Shown here: one piece after another, positions 27,023 to 35,440 of the stretch
How positions within the stretch are numbered: the first letter of the stretch is position 1
How the letters are laid out: the number at the start of each line of letters is the position of its first letter
Origin: Nocardioides palaemonis
Lineage (GTDB): Bacteria; Actinomycetota; Actinomycetes; Propionibacteriales; Nocardioidaceae
Reading direction: 5' to 3'
Length of the DNA: 64,000 bases
NCBI RefSeq assembly: GCF_018275325.1
Contig: NZ_JAGVQR010000001.1
Span: 620,001 to 684,000, forward strand
Notes under the pieces: model-generated
What the model saw: only the letters and a program-made list of their open reading frames with translations
Told to the model about the DNA's origin: nothing
Database searches by the model: none
Made by a program: the position numbers and the translations under genes

Positions 27023-28534
27023 TCAGTAGGCCCCGCGGTGGCCGAGCACCGCGCGGACGGTGCGCACGAGGATCCGCGCGTCGAGGCCGAGCGACCAGTT
27101 GTCGACGTACTTCAGGTCGAGGCGGACCGACTCGGCCCACGTGAGGTCGGAGCGGCCCGAGACCTGCCAGAGGCCGGTGACGCCGGGCTTCACGACGAGC
27201 CGGCGCTTGGGGTCGATGTCGTACTGCGCGACCTCGGAGGGCAGTGCGGGCCGCGGGCCGACCAGCGACATGTCGCCGCGGACGACGTTCCACAGCTGGG
27301 GCAGCTCGTCGAGGGAGTAGCGGCGCAGCCTCGCTCCGAGGCGGGTGATGCGCGGGTCGTCGGCGATCTTGAACAGCACGCCGTCCTTCTCGTTGGACGC
27401 GGCGAGGCCCTGGCGCACCGCCTCGGCGTCGACGCCCATCGAGCGCAGCTTGAGCATGGTGAACGGGACGCCGTCGCGACCGATGCGCTCCTGGCGGAAC
27501 AGTGCGGGTCCGGGCGTCTCGAGGCGGATCGCGAGGCAGAGGACGGCCAGGACGGGCAGCGCGGCGACGAACGCGACCAGCGCGAGCGCCCGCTCGACGA
27601 CGTCCTTGAGCAGGCGTCGCGGGCCGTCGAGGACCGGGCGCGTCACGTGGAGCACGTCGATGCCACCGGTGGCCACGACGCGGGTGCGCTGGGGCTCCAC
27701 GTCGAGCAGCCCGGTGCCGAGGTAGAGCTCGGCACCCACGCCGGCGAGCGACCAGTGCAGGCGGCGCACCTCGGTCGGGGTGAGCCGGGCGCCGGGGAGC
27801 ACGACGACGGCGTCGGCGTCGTGCCGGTGGGCGACCTGCGAGGAGGAGTCGAAGCCGACGTAGGTCGGCAGGTCGAGCGGCACCTTCGACCGGCGGGTGA
27901 GGCAGGCGGCGACGATCTCGTGGCGGTCGCTGAGCTCGAGCTCGATCATCGCCTCGCGCACGTCACGCGGTCGTCCGGCGAGGACGAGGCGGGGCCGGTG
28001 GCGCCTGCCGACGAGCAGCGACGGCACCGCGCTGGCCACGCTGAAGACCGCGACGAGCTCCGCGAGCGCGACCAGGTCGTCGGCGACCAGCCACGGCGAG
28101 ACCGCGAGGGCCAGCACCGCGCCGCGCAGGCCGGTGGCGAGGACCACCCAGACGCTGGCGAAGCGGTCGTGGCCGAGCGGCGAGCGCCGGTAGTGGCCGG
28201 CCGAGAGCAGCAGCAGCGGCCAGGCCAGGGCGGACAGGAGGGCGACGGGAGCCGACAGCATGCCGGTCGCCGCGGCGCCGACCGCCAGCACCGACGCCAG
28301 CACCGTGTCGAGCCAGATCGCCCAGGCGGGTGCCCGCCGGGCGCGTGGGCTCGGCAGGGCGGACAGCTCGTCGTCGAGCGCTGCCAGCTCGGCAGCCTCC
28401 CAGGCAGGGTCCGCGGGCCGGTCGGAGACCGTCGGCGCGGACACCCTGAGCTCGGTCGACACCCGTGGAAGGGGGATCGGAGCTGCGAGCAGCTCGTCCT
28501 CCGGCGAGTCCACCCGGACCCGGGCCTGCGTCAT
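27023..28534 (-). CDS. Polyprenyl glycosylphosphotransferase (initiating sugar transferase)
   Basis: The product has 503 residues. ATG 28534 is chosen because GGAAGGGG lies about 10 bases upstream, too close to the earlier GTG. The N-terminal part has about 80 cytoplasmic residues, then four or five membrane helices (about 75-170), a nucleotide-binding-like middle domain, one more helix (about 310-330), and the catalytic WbaP/WcaJ domain with FRQERIGRDG, FTMLKLRSM, DELPQLWNVVRGDMSLVGPR and KPGVTGLWQVSGR. It transfers a sugar-1-phosphate from a UDP-sugar to undecaprenyl phosphate, the first step of the pathway. It is monocistronic. Confidence 0.88.
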   Translation of the reverse strand: MTQARVRVDSPEDELLAAPIPLPRVSTELRVSAPTVSDRPADPAWEAAELAALDDELSALPSPRARRAPAWAIWLDTVLASVLAVGAAATGMLSAPVALLSALAWPLLLLSAGHYRRSPLGHDRFASVWVVLATGLRGAVLALAVSPWLVADDLVALAELVAVFSVASAVPSLLVGRRHRPRLVLAGRPRDVREAMIELELSDRHEIVAACLTRRSKVPLDLPTYVGFDSSSQVAHRHDADAVVVLPGARLTPTEVRRLHWSLAGVGAELYLGTGLLDVEPQRTRVVATGGIDVLHVTRPVLDGPRRLLKDVVERALALVAFVAALPVLAVLCLAIRLETPGPALFRQERIGRDGVPFTMLKLRSMGVDAEAVRQGLAASNEKDGVLFKIADDPRITRLGARLRRYSLDELPQLWNVVRGDMSLVGPRPALPSEVAQYDIDPKRRLVVKPGVTGLWQVSGRSDLTWAESVRLDLKYVDNWSLGLDARILVRTVRAVLGHRGAY

Positions 28535-28904
28535 CCCCACCACCCCTTCCAGGACCCCTCCGACGACCTCGTCGTCCGTGCTTCGAGCCTAGGAAACCGA
28601 CACCCTCCGCGGCATGCCGCATATGAGCGAAAGCCCTGCAGGGAGCGGGTTCTGGCGTCGTCGCGGCGACCGGGAGATACCCAGTCGTGGGGATGGGCCG
28701 GGCCACCGGCGGACCCTACGCTCGTCACGTGCACCCCACGGGTTCACCGTGCTCGTCTTGTCCTCCTCCGGCCGTCTCGGTCGGGCGGACGCGAGGTCCC
28801 CACGTCTCGTCACAGCGACGACGGTGAACCACAGCGGCGGCCGAGGTTCCCCCTCCTCGGCCGCCGCGCAGGGTCGTGCCCGCGCGGCGGTCGGCCCGGG
28901 TCCG
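28535..28904. promoter_or_regulatory. Upstream region of the sugar transferase gene
   Basis: This 370-base gap has no convincing gene. On the minus strand it contains CCCCACGACTGGGT (28680-28693), a weaker relative of the recurring CCCCA-N-TGGGG palindrome, about 146 bases upstream of the sugar transferase start. No convincing -10/-35 pair was identified. Confidence 0.35.
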
Positions 28905-30710
28905 TCAGGGACGGGTGCTCGGCGCCGCCTCCACGACGGTGGCCCGCGGACGCGGGACGACCGGCGCGGCGCCGAAGAACGCGTGGTGCCACATCTCGAG
29001 GCTGAGCAGCGTCCAGAGCTGGAGGTCCTCGTGGACGCCACGGGCGGGCGACTCCACCAGGGCACGCACCGCCGCAGGGTCGAGCGCGTGGGACACCCAG
29101 GAGCCCGGCGCGGCGAGCCACTCGTGGGCGGTCTCGTGCAGGCCGCCGCGGAACCACGTGTCGAGGGGCACGCGCGGGACCTCGGTCCGAGGCTGGTCGA
29201 TGACCTCCTCGGGCACGAGCGGCCGGGCCGCCTCCTCCAGGAGCCACCGGGTCGAGCCGGACCGCACCCGGACCGACGTCGGCAGCCGGAAGGCGAGCTC
29301 GACGAGGCGGTGGTCGAGCAGCGGCGGCCGCCAGGCCAGCGACCCGGCGGTCCACATCCGGTCCCCGCGCTCGAGGAGGTGGTCGGGCAGGAGGTGGCGT
29401 ACGTCGTCGCGCACCTGCCGGTCGTAGGCGTCGGCGCCGGGCGTGGGCACCACGCGGCGCTCCGGCGGGGGAGCGGTGCCGAGCAGCCGCTGGCGCTCGG
29501 CGGCCGCGAACGGGGCGCCGAGGTGCCGCTCGACGCTGGCCCGGACCCGGCTGGGCAGCAGCGACGCGTGCGCGGCGAGCCGGCTCAGGCGTCGGTGCGG
29601 GAGACCGCCGAACAGCTCGTCGCCTCCCTCGCCGGAGAGCACCACCCGCACTGACCGCCCCGCGTCCTGGGCCAGGCCGAACTGCGCGACGTCGCAGGGG
29701 TCGGATATCGGCGCCTCGCGGTGCCAGGTGAGCCGGTGCCAGAGGTCCTCGAAGCCGTCGGCCCGCAGCCGGACCTCGTGGTGGTCGGTGCCCATCAGCG
29801 CCGCGGCGCGGCGGGCCCGGGCGAGCTGGTCGGGCGGGTGCACGTCGAGACCGACCGCGAACGACGGGAGCGGCGCGTCCCGGCGCAGCTGCTGCACCTC
29901 GGCAGCGACCAGGGCGCTGTCGACGCCGCCGGTGAGGTGCACGCCGACCGGCACGTCGGCCACCAGCGCCGCCCGGACCGCCTCGCGCACGCCGTCGCCG
30001 ACGGCCTCGATCGCGTCACCGGCGGTCCAGATCCCCTCGGGATCGCTCTCGGGAGGCGTCCACCAGCAGGTCTGCTCGAGGTGGCCGCGCGGCGTGATCG
30101 CTGCCCGGTGCCCCGGCAGCACCTTCTTCACACCCGCGAACAGCGTGTCGGGTGCGGGCACGGTCCGCGTGGCGAGGTACGCGTCGAGGCTGCGCAGGTC
30201 GACGTCCACGGGCGGACCGATCGCCAGCAGCGCCTTGACCTCCGAGGCGAACGCGATCCCACCCGGCACGTGCCGGTAGTAGAGCGGGAGCACGCCGAGC
30301 CGGTCGCGGACCAGGTGGGTGACGCCGGTGCGCAGGTCGTGCGCGGCGATCGCGAACTGGCCGTGGAGGCGCTCGACGAAGCTGATCCCCTCCAGCGCGA
30401 GCCCGGCCACCACGGCCTCGGTGTCACCGTGGGTGCGGAACGGGTGGTCGAGCTGGGTGCGCAGGCTGGCGTGGTTGGCGATGGCGCCGTCGAGTGCCAC
30501 CACCCACCGGCCGTCGGGGGAGTGCATCGGCTGGTGCGAGTGCTCCGTGTCGAGGACGGCCAGCCGCGCGTGGGCGAGACCGACGTCGGGCCCCACCCAG
30601 ACCGACGACTCGTCGGGCCCGCGGTGCTGCAGCGTGCGCGACATCGTCCGCAGGGTGTCCGCGGCCGGTGCCGCCCCCGAGAAGGTCCGCAGGCCGGCGA
30701 TGCCGCTCAT
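28905..30710 (-). CDS. Asparagine-synthetase homologue lacking the glutaminase nucleophile
   Basis: The product has 601 residues with the AsnB layout: Ntn-like N-terminal domain (1-215) and ATP-pyrophosphatase synthetase domain (about 235-590). The N-terminus reads MSGIAGL instead of MCGIAG, so the catalytic Cys is Ser. The usual N74-G-E76 glutamine-binding set reads D-G-A. The synthetase side is intact, with LTGGVDSA (259-266) and LSGEGGDELFGG (358-369). It probably forms an amide using ammonia or an amine, as in beta-lactam synthetases and lasso-peptide cyclases, rather than hydrolysing glutamine. Amidation of a polysaccharide uronic acid or peptide-like substituent is possible. It overlaps the response regulator by 4 bases. 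Confidence 0.78.
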   Translation of the reverse strand: MSGIAGLRTFSGAAPAADTLRTMSRTLQHRGPDESSVWVGPDVGLAHARLAVLDTEHSHQPMHSPDGRWVVALDGAIANHASLRTQLDHPFRTHGDTEAVVAGLALEGISFVERLHGQFAIAAHDLRTGVTHLVRDRLGVLPLYYRHVPGGIAFASEVKALLAIGPPVDVDLRSLDAYLATRTVPAPDTLFAGVKKVLPGHRAAITPRGHLEQTCWWTPPESDPEGIWTAGDAIEAVGDGVREAVRAALVADVPVGVHLTGGVDSALVAAEVQQLRRDAPLPSFAVGLDVHPPDQLARARRAAALMGTDHHEVRLRADGFEDLWHRLTWHREAPISDPCDVAQFGLAQDAGRSVRVVLSGEGGDELFGGLPHRRLSRLAAHASLLPSRVRASVERHLGAPFAAAERQRLLGTAPPPERRVVPTPGADAYDRQVRDDVRHLLPDHLLERGDRMWTAGSLAWRPPLLDHRLVELAFRLPTSVRVRSGSTRWLLEEAARPLVPEEVIDQPRTEVPRVPLDTWFRGGLHETAHEWLAAPGSWVSHALDPAAVRALVESPARGVHEDLQLWTLLSLEMWHHAFFGAAPVVPRPRATVVEAAPSTRP

Positions 30711-31390
30711 GCGCCGAGCCGCCAGCCGACCTGGTTGGCCATCCCGACGGCGGCCAGCTGGGAGGACACCTCGAGCTTGTTGAGGATCGACTTGACCTGC
30801 GTCCGGACCGTGGCCTCCGAGACGACGCTGACGTGGGAGATCTCGCGGACCGTGCGTCCCTCGATCAGCGCGCCCAGCACCTGCCGCTCGCGGGGCGTCA
30901 GCAGGTCGAGCCGGCGACGCAGGTCGTCGTGCGCCCGGCGTTCGCGCGCCCAGGCGTCGAGCAGCGTCTCGAGCTCGTCGCGGTTGATCACCGGCAGCCC
31001 CTGGTGCAGGCGCCGGACCGTCGCGAGCGCCTGCTGGAGCGCGCCGCTCTTGGGCAGCACGCGCCGCGCCCCGAGGCGCATGCAGCCGCCCCACCTGCCG
31101 AGCTCCTCCGAGGCGGTCAGGACCACCACGTTGATGCCGGCCTTGGCCAGCGGCGCGACGAGGTTCATCCCGTCACCGAACCGGCCCAGGTCGAGGTCGA
31201 GGAACACCGTGCGCGGGTTGGCCCGCAGGGCCAGCGAGCGGATGGTGGCCATCGACCCGCCCTCCTCGGGCAGCTCGAGACGGCGTACGTCGTAGCCCTC
31301 GAGGGACAGCGCGAGCTCGAGCGACTCCGCGAACAGCACGTGGTCGTCGACGATGAGGACGCGGTGGTCAGCGCGCGACGTGCCAGCCAT
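30707..31390 (-). CDS. NarL/LuxR-type response regulator
   Basis: The product has 227 residues. The receiver domain is complete: acidic pair in LIVDDHVLFAE (about 13), phospho-accepting Asp in TVFLDLDLG (about 63), Thr in VVLTASE and Lys in RVLPKSG. A LuxR-type helix-turn-helix follows at about 165-225 (LTPRERQVLGALIEGRTVREI, then KSILNKLEV). It overlaps the histidine kinase gene by 23 bases and the AsnB-like gene by 4, so kinase, regulator and target enzyme form one transcript. It is a candidate to bind the recurring palindrome. Confidence 0.85.
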   Translation of the reverse strand: MAGTSRADHRVLIVDDHVLFAESLELALSLEGYDVRRLELPEEGGSMATIRSLALRANPRTVFLDLDLGRFGDGMNLVAPLAKAGINVVVLTASEELGRWGGCMRLGARRVLPKSGALQQALATVRRLHQGLPVINRDELETLLDAWARERRAHDDLRRRLDLLTPRERQVLGALIEGRTVREISHVSVVSEATVRTQVKSILNKLEVSSQLAAVGMANQVGWRLGA

Positions 31391-32840
31391 GGCTGCCTCC
31401 CACCGTCAGGTCGTTCTCGGTCGAGCGGCGCGCGGCCGGCAGCGAGATGACGAACGACGAGCCCGTCCCCTCCGTCGCCACGTCGAGCTCCAGGGAGCCG
31501 CCGTCCTCGGTCATCAGGCGTTTGGCCAGGTGGAGCCCGATGCCCTCGCCGGGCGCCTCACTGGCCCGCTCGCCCCACTCGAAGATGCGGGCGCGCTGGT
31601 CCTCGGCGATGCCCCGGCCGAAGTCGGTGACCCGGATGTCGACCGTCTCGTCGTCACGGGTGACCATCTCGACCACGCTGGTGTCGGACCCGCCGTGGGT
31701 GACCGCGTTGTCGACGAGGATGTTGACGACCTCGGCCAGGGCGTCGTAGCGGCCGTGGACGACGCCGCCGTCCGACTGCAGCTCGACGCGTCGGCCCTTG
31801 AGCCGCTGGAGCTCGAGGATCCGGTCGAGCGCGTCTCCATCGATGTCGGTGGTGGGCTGCTGCTGCCCGGCGAGCAGTCGCTCCATCCGGTCGAGCTCGG
31901 CGCGCACCGAGCGCCACAGGCGCTCACGCGCCTCGGCCGGCACGTCGGCGTTGTCCAGCAGGGCCGAGCCGCTCACCAGCCCGGCCATGGTGCTGCGCAG
32001 CTCGTGCATCCGCTCGCGCTGGTCGCGCGTGGTCGACACGAGGACCGAGTTCATCGCCTCGAAGCGGCGGTCGTCCTCCTCGGCGTTGCGCTGCAGGCAG
32101 GTCCAGGTGTAGCCGAACCAGGCGGCGCCGACGGCTGCCCGCGACAGCGTGGCCAGCAGCTCCCACTCGGTGCCGGAGAGCCCGGACCAGCGGACCGCGA
32201 GCCCGGACGACACGACGGCCACGGTCGCCACGACCAGGGCACGGGCCGTCGGGGTCAGCCCCCGCTGGCGCAGCACCAGGACCGCGGTCGCCACGTGCGT
32301 GGCCACCAGCACCCCGGCCAGGGTGAGCATCGCCGGCCGCGGCGTCTGCGACATCGGGAACTGCAGCACCAGGAACCCGGCCGCGGTGATGCCCATGCCG
32401 AGCCCGATGACGAAGCTGTCGTCGACCACGTGGTCGACGCGCCGCAGGCGGAGCAGCGGCGCCACCACGCAGGCCATGCCGAGCAGCGCGGCACCGAGCA
32501 GCAGCGTGAACGACATCGGGTGCCGCGGCGGCGGCAGCTGGAGCGCGAGCAGCGTCACGGCCAGCGCCTGGGCGGCGACGAGGGCACCGGTGCCCACGAT
32601 CCAGCCGGCCAGCGGCCCGCCGTGACGTCGCCAGGTGACGAGCGCCGCGCCGACGGCCCCGGCGACGAACGCGCCGCTGAGCAGACCGTCGGTCAACGGC
32701 GGCAACGCCGTCTCTGTCGGCAGCGTGTTGAACGCGTGCCCGCCGCTCGATGCGACGCCGACCAGCACCAGGAGCCCGGCTGCGGCCGTGGTCGCCCCGA
32801 CCACCCGCCAACCGTCCTCCGAACGATAGATCCCCTGCAT
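31368..32840 (-). CDS. Membrane sensor histidine kinase
   Basis: The product has 490 residues. ATG 32840 follows AGGAA. The N-terminal half has about eight membrane helices (about 18-265) without a recognised ligand domain. The phosphorylation region reads RERMHELRSTMAGL (His about 290). The ATPase domain has NILVDNAVTHGG (N box), DFGRGI (G1) and GEGIGLHLAKRL (G2). It is probably the partner of the response regulator whose gene it overlaps. What it senses is unknown. Multi-helix input domains often monitor the membrane or cell envelope. Confidence 0.82.
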   Translation of the reverse strand: MQGIYRSEDGWRVVGATTAAAGLLVLVGVASSGGHAFNTLPTETALPPLTDGLLSGAFVAGAVGAALVTWRRHGGPLAGWIVGTGALVAAQALAVTLLALQLPPPRHPMSFTLLLGAALLGMACVVAPLLRLRRVDHVVDDSFVIGLGMGITAAGFLVLQFPMSQTPRPAMLTLAGVLVATHVATAVLVLRQRGLTPTARALVVATVAVVSSGLAVRWSGLSGTEWELLATLSRAAVGAAWFGYTWTCLQRNAEEDDRRFEAMNSVLVSTTRDQRERMHELRSTMAGLVSGSALLDNADVPAEARERLWRSVRAELDRMERLLAGQQQPTTDIDGDALDRILELQRLKGRRVELQSDGGVVHGRYDALAEVVNILVDNAVTHGGSDTSVVEMVTRDDETVDIRVTDFGRGIAEDQRARIFEWGERASEAPGEGIGLHLAKRLMTEDGGSLELDVATEGTGSSFVISLPAARRSTENDLTVGGSHGWHVAR

Positions 32841-33333
32841 TTCCTGCCCCCACCCACTGACACGTTCACTTGTATGTGCGTCCTGCTGTCCGAGGGATGT
32901 CCGCGGTTCCCATGCCACGGCCCCGAGTCGTGGCCCGCTGTCCCCGGTGCAGATTGGAACCCCCACAAATGGGGATGTTCCAGCGATTGTGGGGCCCTAC
33001 CGAGATTGTGGTAGCCCCGGTCTGGTCCGCACCCTCCAGAGGTCCAGCAGTCTTCGTCAAGGACCCCCTCAGAACCGTCCTAGGGCGAGGGAACTCCGCG
33101 TCACGAGTGCGTCATCCGACCCCCTCGACGAGGGGTCGACGGACCCCGGACGTAGGCGGCCGCGGGTCGCTCGGGGTCGCTGCGCCGGGCCGGCGTCCCT
33201 CCCCAATTCGGTGCACGTGCGCCCCGGGTGGACACCTGCCCGCCGGTGCTGCGTCAGAGTGCGGACAACGCGTCAGCGAGGCCGCACGACGCCACGACGA
33301 AGGCCGCGAGGAGGCCGCGATGAGGGAGGTGCC
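32841..33333. promoter_or_regulatory. Divergent control region between the kinase operon and the LuxR gene
   Basis: This 493-base gap holds CCCCACAAATGGGG (32961-32974), a pair of ATTGTGG direct repeats at 32986 and 33005 (19 bases apart) with an inverted CCACAAAT at 32963, and CCCCAATTCGGTG (33201-33213) immediately followed by GCACGTGC (33213-33220). The last composite resembles the one at 5427-5440. Confidence 0.5.
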
Positions 33334-34134
33334 ATGTCGACGCGCGCAGCGCAGGAGGGCGTGACCGACCCCGCACCCACGCCCGTCGCGTGGGTGGTGT
33401 CACCGCACGACCTGGTGGCCCAGGCAGTGGCCGAGGCGCTGCGCACGACCGGTGCGCCCGCGGAGTTCCACGCGTGGGACCAGCTGCTCGAGCCGCACGA
33501 GGGCGAGGCCGGCGACCCGCCCGGGGCCGGTCCGACGGACCACGTGATGGTGATCCTCGACGGTGTCGACCGCCCACGCGCGGTCGAGGAGGTGAGCCGC
33601 TTCGTGGCGCGCGGACGGGCCCGGGTGGCCGTGGTCACGTCGGCTCCGAACGCCCTGGTCTGGGGTGGCCTGCTGCAGGGGAGCTCGGTCGACGTCGTCA
33701 CCGTGACGACCTCCGTGGAGCAGCTCGGCGACATGGTGCGCCGCTTCGTCGCGGGCGATCCCTTGATGGACCCAGAACGTCGCAAGGCCTTGCGGGCCGA
33801 CTGGTTGGACGCTCTTGACAAGAGGCACCACCTCCTGACCCAGATGCGGGGCCTGTCACGCCAGCAGCTGCGCGTCCTCGAGCTGCTCGCCTCCGGGCGC
33901 CGGGTCCCCGAGGTCGCCGAGGTGATGGGCATCGCCGACGGCACCGTGCGCAGCCACGTCAAGACGTTGCGCAGCAAGCTCGGCGCCCGCACGCAGCTCG
34001 AGGCGGTGGCGATGCTGCGCCAGGTGCACGAGGTCGGCGACGTCGGGGAGACCGGCGACCTCGTCCCGCGGCCGCGGGTGGCGCGGACGGGTCCGTTCGG
34101 CCACCTCGCGACGCCGATAGGATCGCGTGCATGA
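33334..34134 (+). CDS. LuxR-family regulator with a receiver-like N-terminal domain
   Basis: The product has 266 residues. ATG 33334 has GAGGGAGG 5 bases ahead. Residues about 17-140 have the alpha/beta rhythm of a receiver (VAWVVSPHDLVAQAVAEAL, VMVILDGVD), but the acidic pair after strand 1 is replaced by SPHD, so phosphorylation is doubtful. Residues about 168-228 form a LuxR/GerE helix-turn-helix (LSRQQLRVLELLASGR, IADGTVRSHVKTLRSKLG). It is transcribed away from the kinase operon across a motif-rich region and overlaps cysQ by 4 bases. It is probably a pathway-specific regulator of the polysaccharide locus. Confidence 0.8.
   Translation: MSTRAAQEGVTDPAPTPVAWVVSPHDLVAQAVAEALRTTGAPAEFHAWDQLLEPHEGEAGDPPGAGPTDHVMVILDGVDRPRAVEEVSRFVARGRARVAVVTSAPNALVWGGLLQGSSVDVVTVTTSVEQLGDMVRRFVAGDPLMDPERRKALRADWLDALDKRHHLLTQMRGLSRQQLRVLELLASGRRVPEVAEVMGIADGTVRSHVKTLRSKLGARTQLEAVAMLRQVHEVGDVGETGDLVPRPRVARTGPFGHLATPIGSRA
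34118..34123 (+). promoter_or_regulatory. -10 hexamer TAGGAT for leaderless cysQ transcription
   Basis: TAGGAT lies exactly 7 bases before the cysQ ATG and within the end of the LuxR gene, so cysQ may also be transcribed on its own without a leader. Confidence 0.5.
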
Positions 34135-34901
34135 TCGATCCCTCCACGCTGGACGACCACGCCTTCGCCGTCTGGGCGGCCGAGCGAGCAGGCACCGTGC
34201 TGCTCGACGTCCGCTCCCGGGCGGAGGCCGATGGCCTGGAGGGCAAGGCCCTCAAGGACGCCGGTGACGCCGCCGCGCAGGCCGAGCTCGACCGGGTCCT
34301 CACCGCGCACCGTCCCGATGACGCCGTGCTGTCGGAGGAGGCGGCCGACGACAAGTCGCGCCTGACCGCGAGCCGGGTGTGGATCATCGACCCGCTGGAC
34401 GGCACGCGCGAGTTCTCCGAGCCGCCGCGTGACGACTGGGCCGTCCACGTCGCGCTCTGGCAGGATGGCGACCTCGTCGCCGGTGCCGTCGCCCAGCCGG
34501 CGCTGGGGGAGACCTTCTCCACCGGACGGCCGAGCGTCGTCCCGCCCCGCACCTCGGACCGGCCGCGGATCGCGGTGTCGCGCAGCCGGCCGCCGGCCTT
34601 CGTCGAGGCGCTCGCCGCCGAGCTCGACGCCGAGCTCGTGCCGATGGGCAGCGCCGGCGTGAAGGTGATGAGCGTGGTCCGTGACGTCGCGGACGCCTAC
34701 GTCCACGCCGGCGGCCAGTACCAGTGGGACAACGCGGCGCCGGTCGTCGTCGCCCGCGCGGCCGGGCTGCACTGCAGCCGCGTCGACGGGTCCGACCTGG
34801 TCTACAACGAGGACGACACCTCGCTGCCCGACCTGATCGTGTGCCGCCCCGAGCTCGCCGAGGCGATCGTCGACTTCGTCCGGCGCCACGGCACCGACTG
34901 A
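34131..34901 (+). CDS. cysQ: 3'(2'),5'-bisphosphate nucleotidase (CysQ / inositol monophosphatase family)
   Basis: The product has 256 residues. Metal-binding motifs of the IMPase fold are present: LSEEAADD (about 65), IIDPLDGTREFS (about 85) and the C-terminal QYQWDNAAPVVVARAAG (about 198). The family removes the 3'-phosphate of PAP, the by-product of PAPS-using sulfotransferases, and also PAPS itself or inositol phosphates. The LuxR regulator gene overlaps it by 4 bases, and the window encodes four sulfotransferases, so PAP recycling for polymer sulfation is an attractive role. General sulfur assimilation remains possible. Confidence 0.82.
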   Translation: MIDPSTLDDHAFAVWAAERAGTVLLDVRSRAEADGLEGKALKDAGDAAAQAELDRVLTAHRPDDAVLSEEAADDKSRLTASRVWIIDPLDGTREFSEPPRDDWAVHVALWQDGDLVAGAVAQPALGETFSTGRPSVVPPRTSDRPRIAVSRSRPPAFVEALAAELDAELVPMGSAGVKVMSVVRDVADAYVHAGGQYQWDNAAPVVVARAAGLHCSRVDGSDLVYNEDDTSLPDLIVCRPELAEAIVDFVRRHGTD

Positions 34902-34910
34902 CGGGGCCGC

Positions 34911-34931
34911 TCACGGGACCGGGTCTCGTGA
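34911..34931. terminator. Hairpin between convergent cysQ and exporter genes
   Basis: TCACGGGACC faces GGTCTCGTGA (one G-T wobble) with a very tight loop, 10 bases after the cysQ stop. It could serve both convergent genes. Confidence 0.5.
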
Positions 34932-34967
34932 CGGTCGCTGCGCGACCTCCTCGACCACAGGGGACCA

Positions 34968-35282
34968 TCAGTGCACGAGCTTGAGCCCGACGATGCAGCC
35001 GACCAGCCCGACGAGCAGCAGCGCCTTCGTCACCGAGAGCGTCTCGGCGCCGGTCACCACGGCGACCGCGATGGTGAGCACAGCGCCGATGCCGACCCAG
35101 ACGGCGTACGACGTGCCGACCGGCAGGGTGCGCATCGCGTAGCCGAGCCCGGCCATGCTCAGCAGCAGCGCGACGCCGAAGGTCACCGTCGGGACGAGCC
35201 GGGTCAGCCCCTCGGACCGGCTGAGCGCCGTGGCCCAGACGGCCTCCAGCACCCCGGACAGGACGAGCACGATCCACGACAT
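34968..35282 (-). CDS. SMR family guanidinium exporter (Gdx/SugE type)
   Basis: The product has 104 residues with four membrane helices, the usual SMR size. The start at 35282 is 6 bases after GAGGAG. The nearer upstream ATG at 35288 touches that site. It opens MSWIVLVLSGVLEAVWATAL, where the Glu in the first helix (about 13) is the conserved substrate/proton site, and LPVGTSYAVWVGIGAV matches the Gdx/SugE subgroup rather than EmrE-type drug pumps. Gdx exchanges guanidinium for protons. The guanidine riboswitch immediately upstream strongly supports this substrate. Confidence 0.9.
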   Translation of the reverse strand: MSWIVLVLSGVLEAVWATALSRSEGLTRLVPTVTFGVALLLSMAGLGYAMRTLPVGTSYAVWVGIGAVLTIAVAVVTGAETLSVTKALLLVGLVGCIVGLKLVH

Positions 35283-35298
35283 GGCCATCTCCTCGACG

Positions 35299-35337
35299 GC
35301 CGTCTTGTCGCGTTCCCGGTACGGCTCCCTCGTCGGG
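35299..35337 (-). ncRNA. Guanidine-III riboswitch (mini-ykkC-III class)
   Basis: The minus strand reads CCCGACGAGGGAGCCGUACC, then GGGAACGCGACAAGACGGC. This matches the published class III core (CCGGACGAGG, GCCGUACCCGG, GGACAAGACGGC) with compatible changes. P1 is CCCG/CGGG and the pseudoknot helix is GCCGU/ACGGC. The ribosome-binding GAGGAG (35289-35294) follows within 5 bases, so ligand binding likely controls translation of the exporter. The identification comes from memory of the consensus, not from a search. Confidence 0.9.
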
Positions 35338-35440
35338 TCGCCCGCTGGTCGGGCGTGCTCCGACGCTCCCACGCAGCGACGTGGACGGCAACTCGCGGAA
35401 ACCGGTTGCCGGGCCCCGGCGGCCTTGCGAGCGTGGGGCC

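Noticed and set aside
26286..27293. A minus-strand open frame covering the gene-free segment at 26540-27022
   Set aside because: The translation is Arg/Ala-rich without domain-like pattern, has no ribosome-binding site, and overlaps the ends of two real genes.
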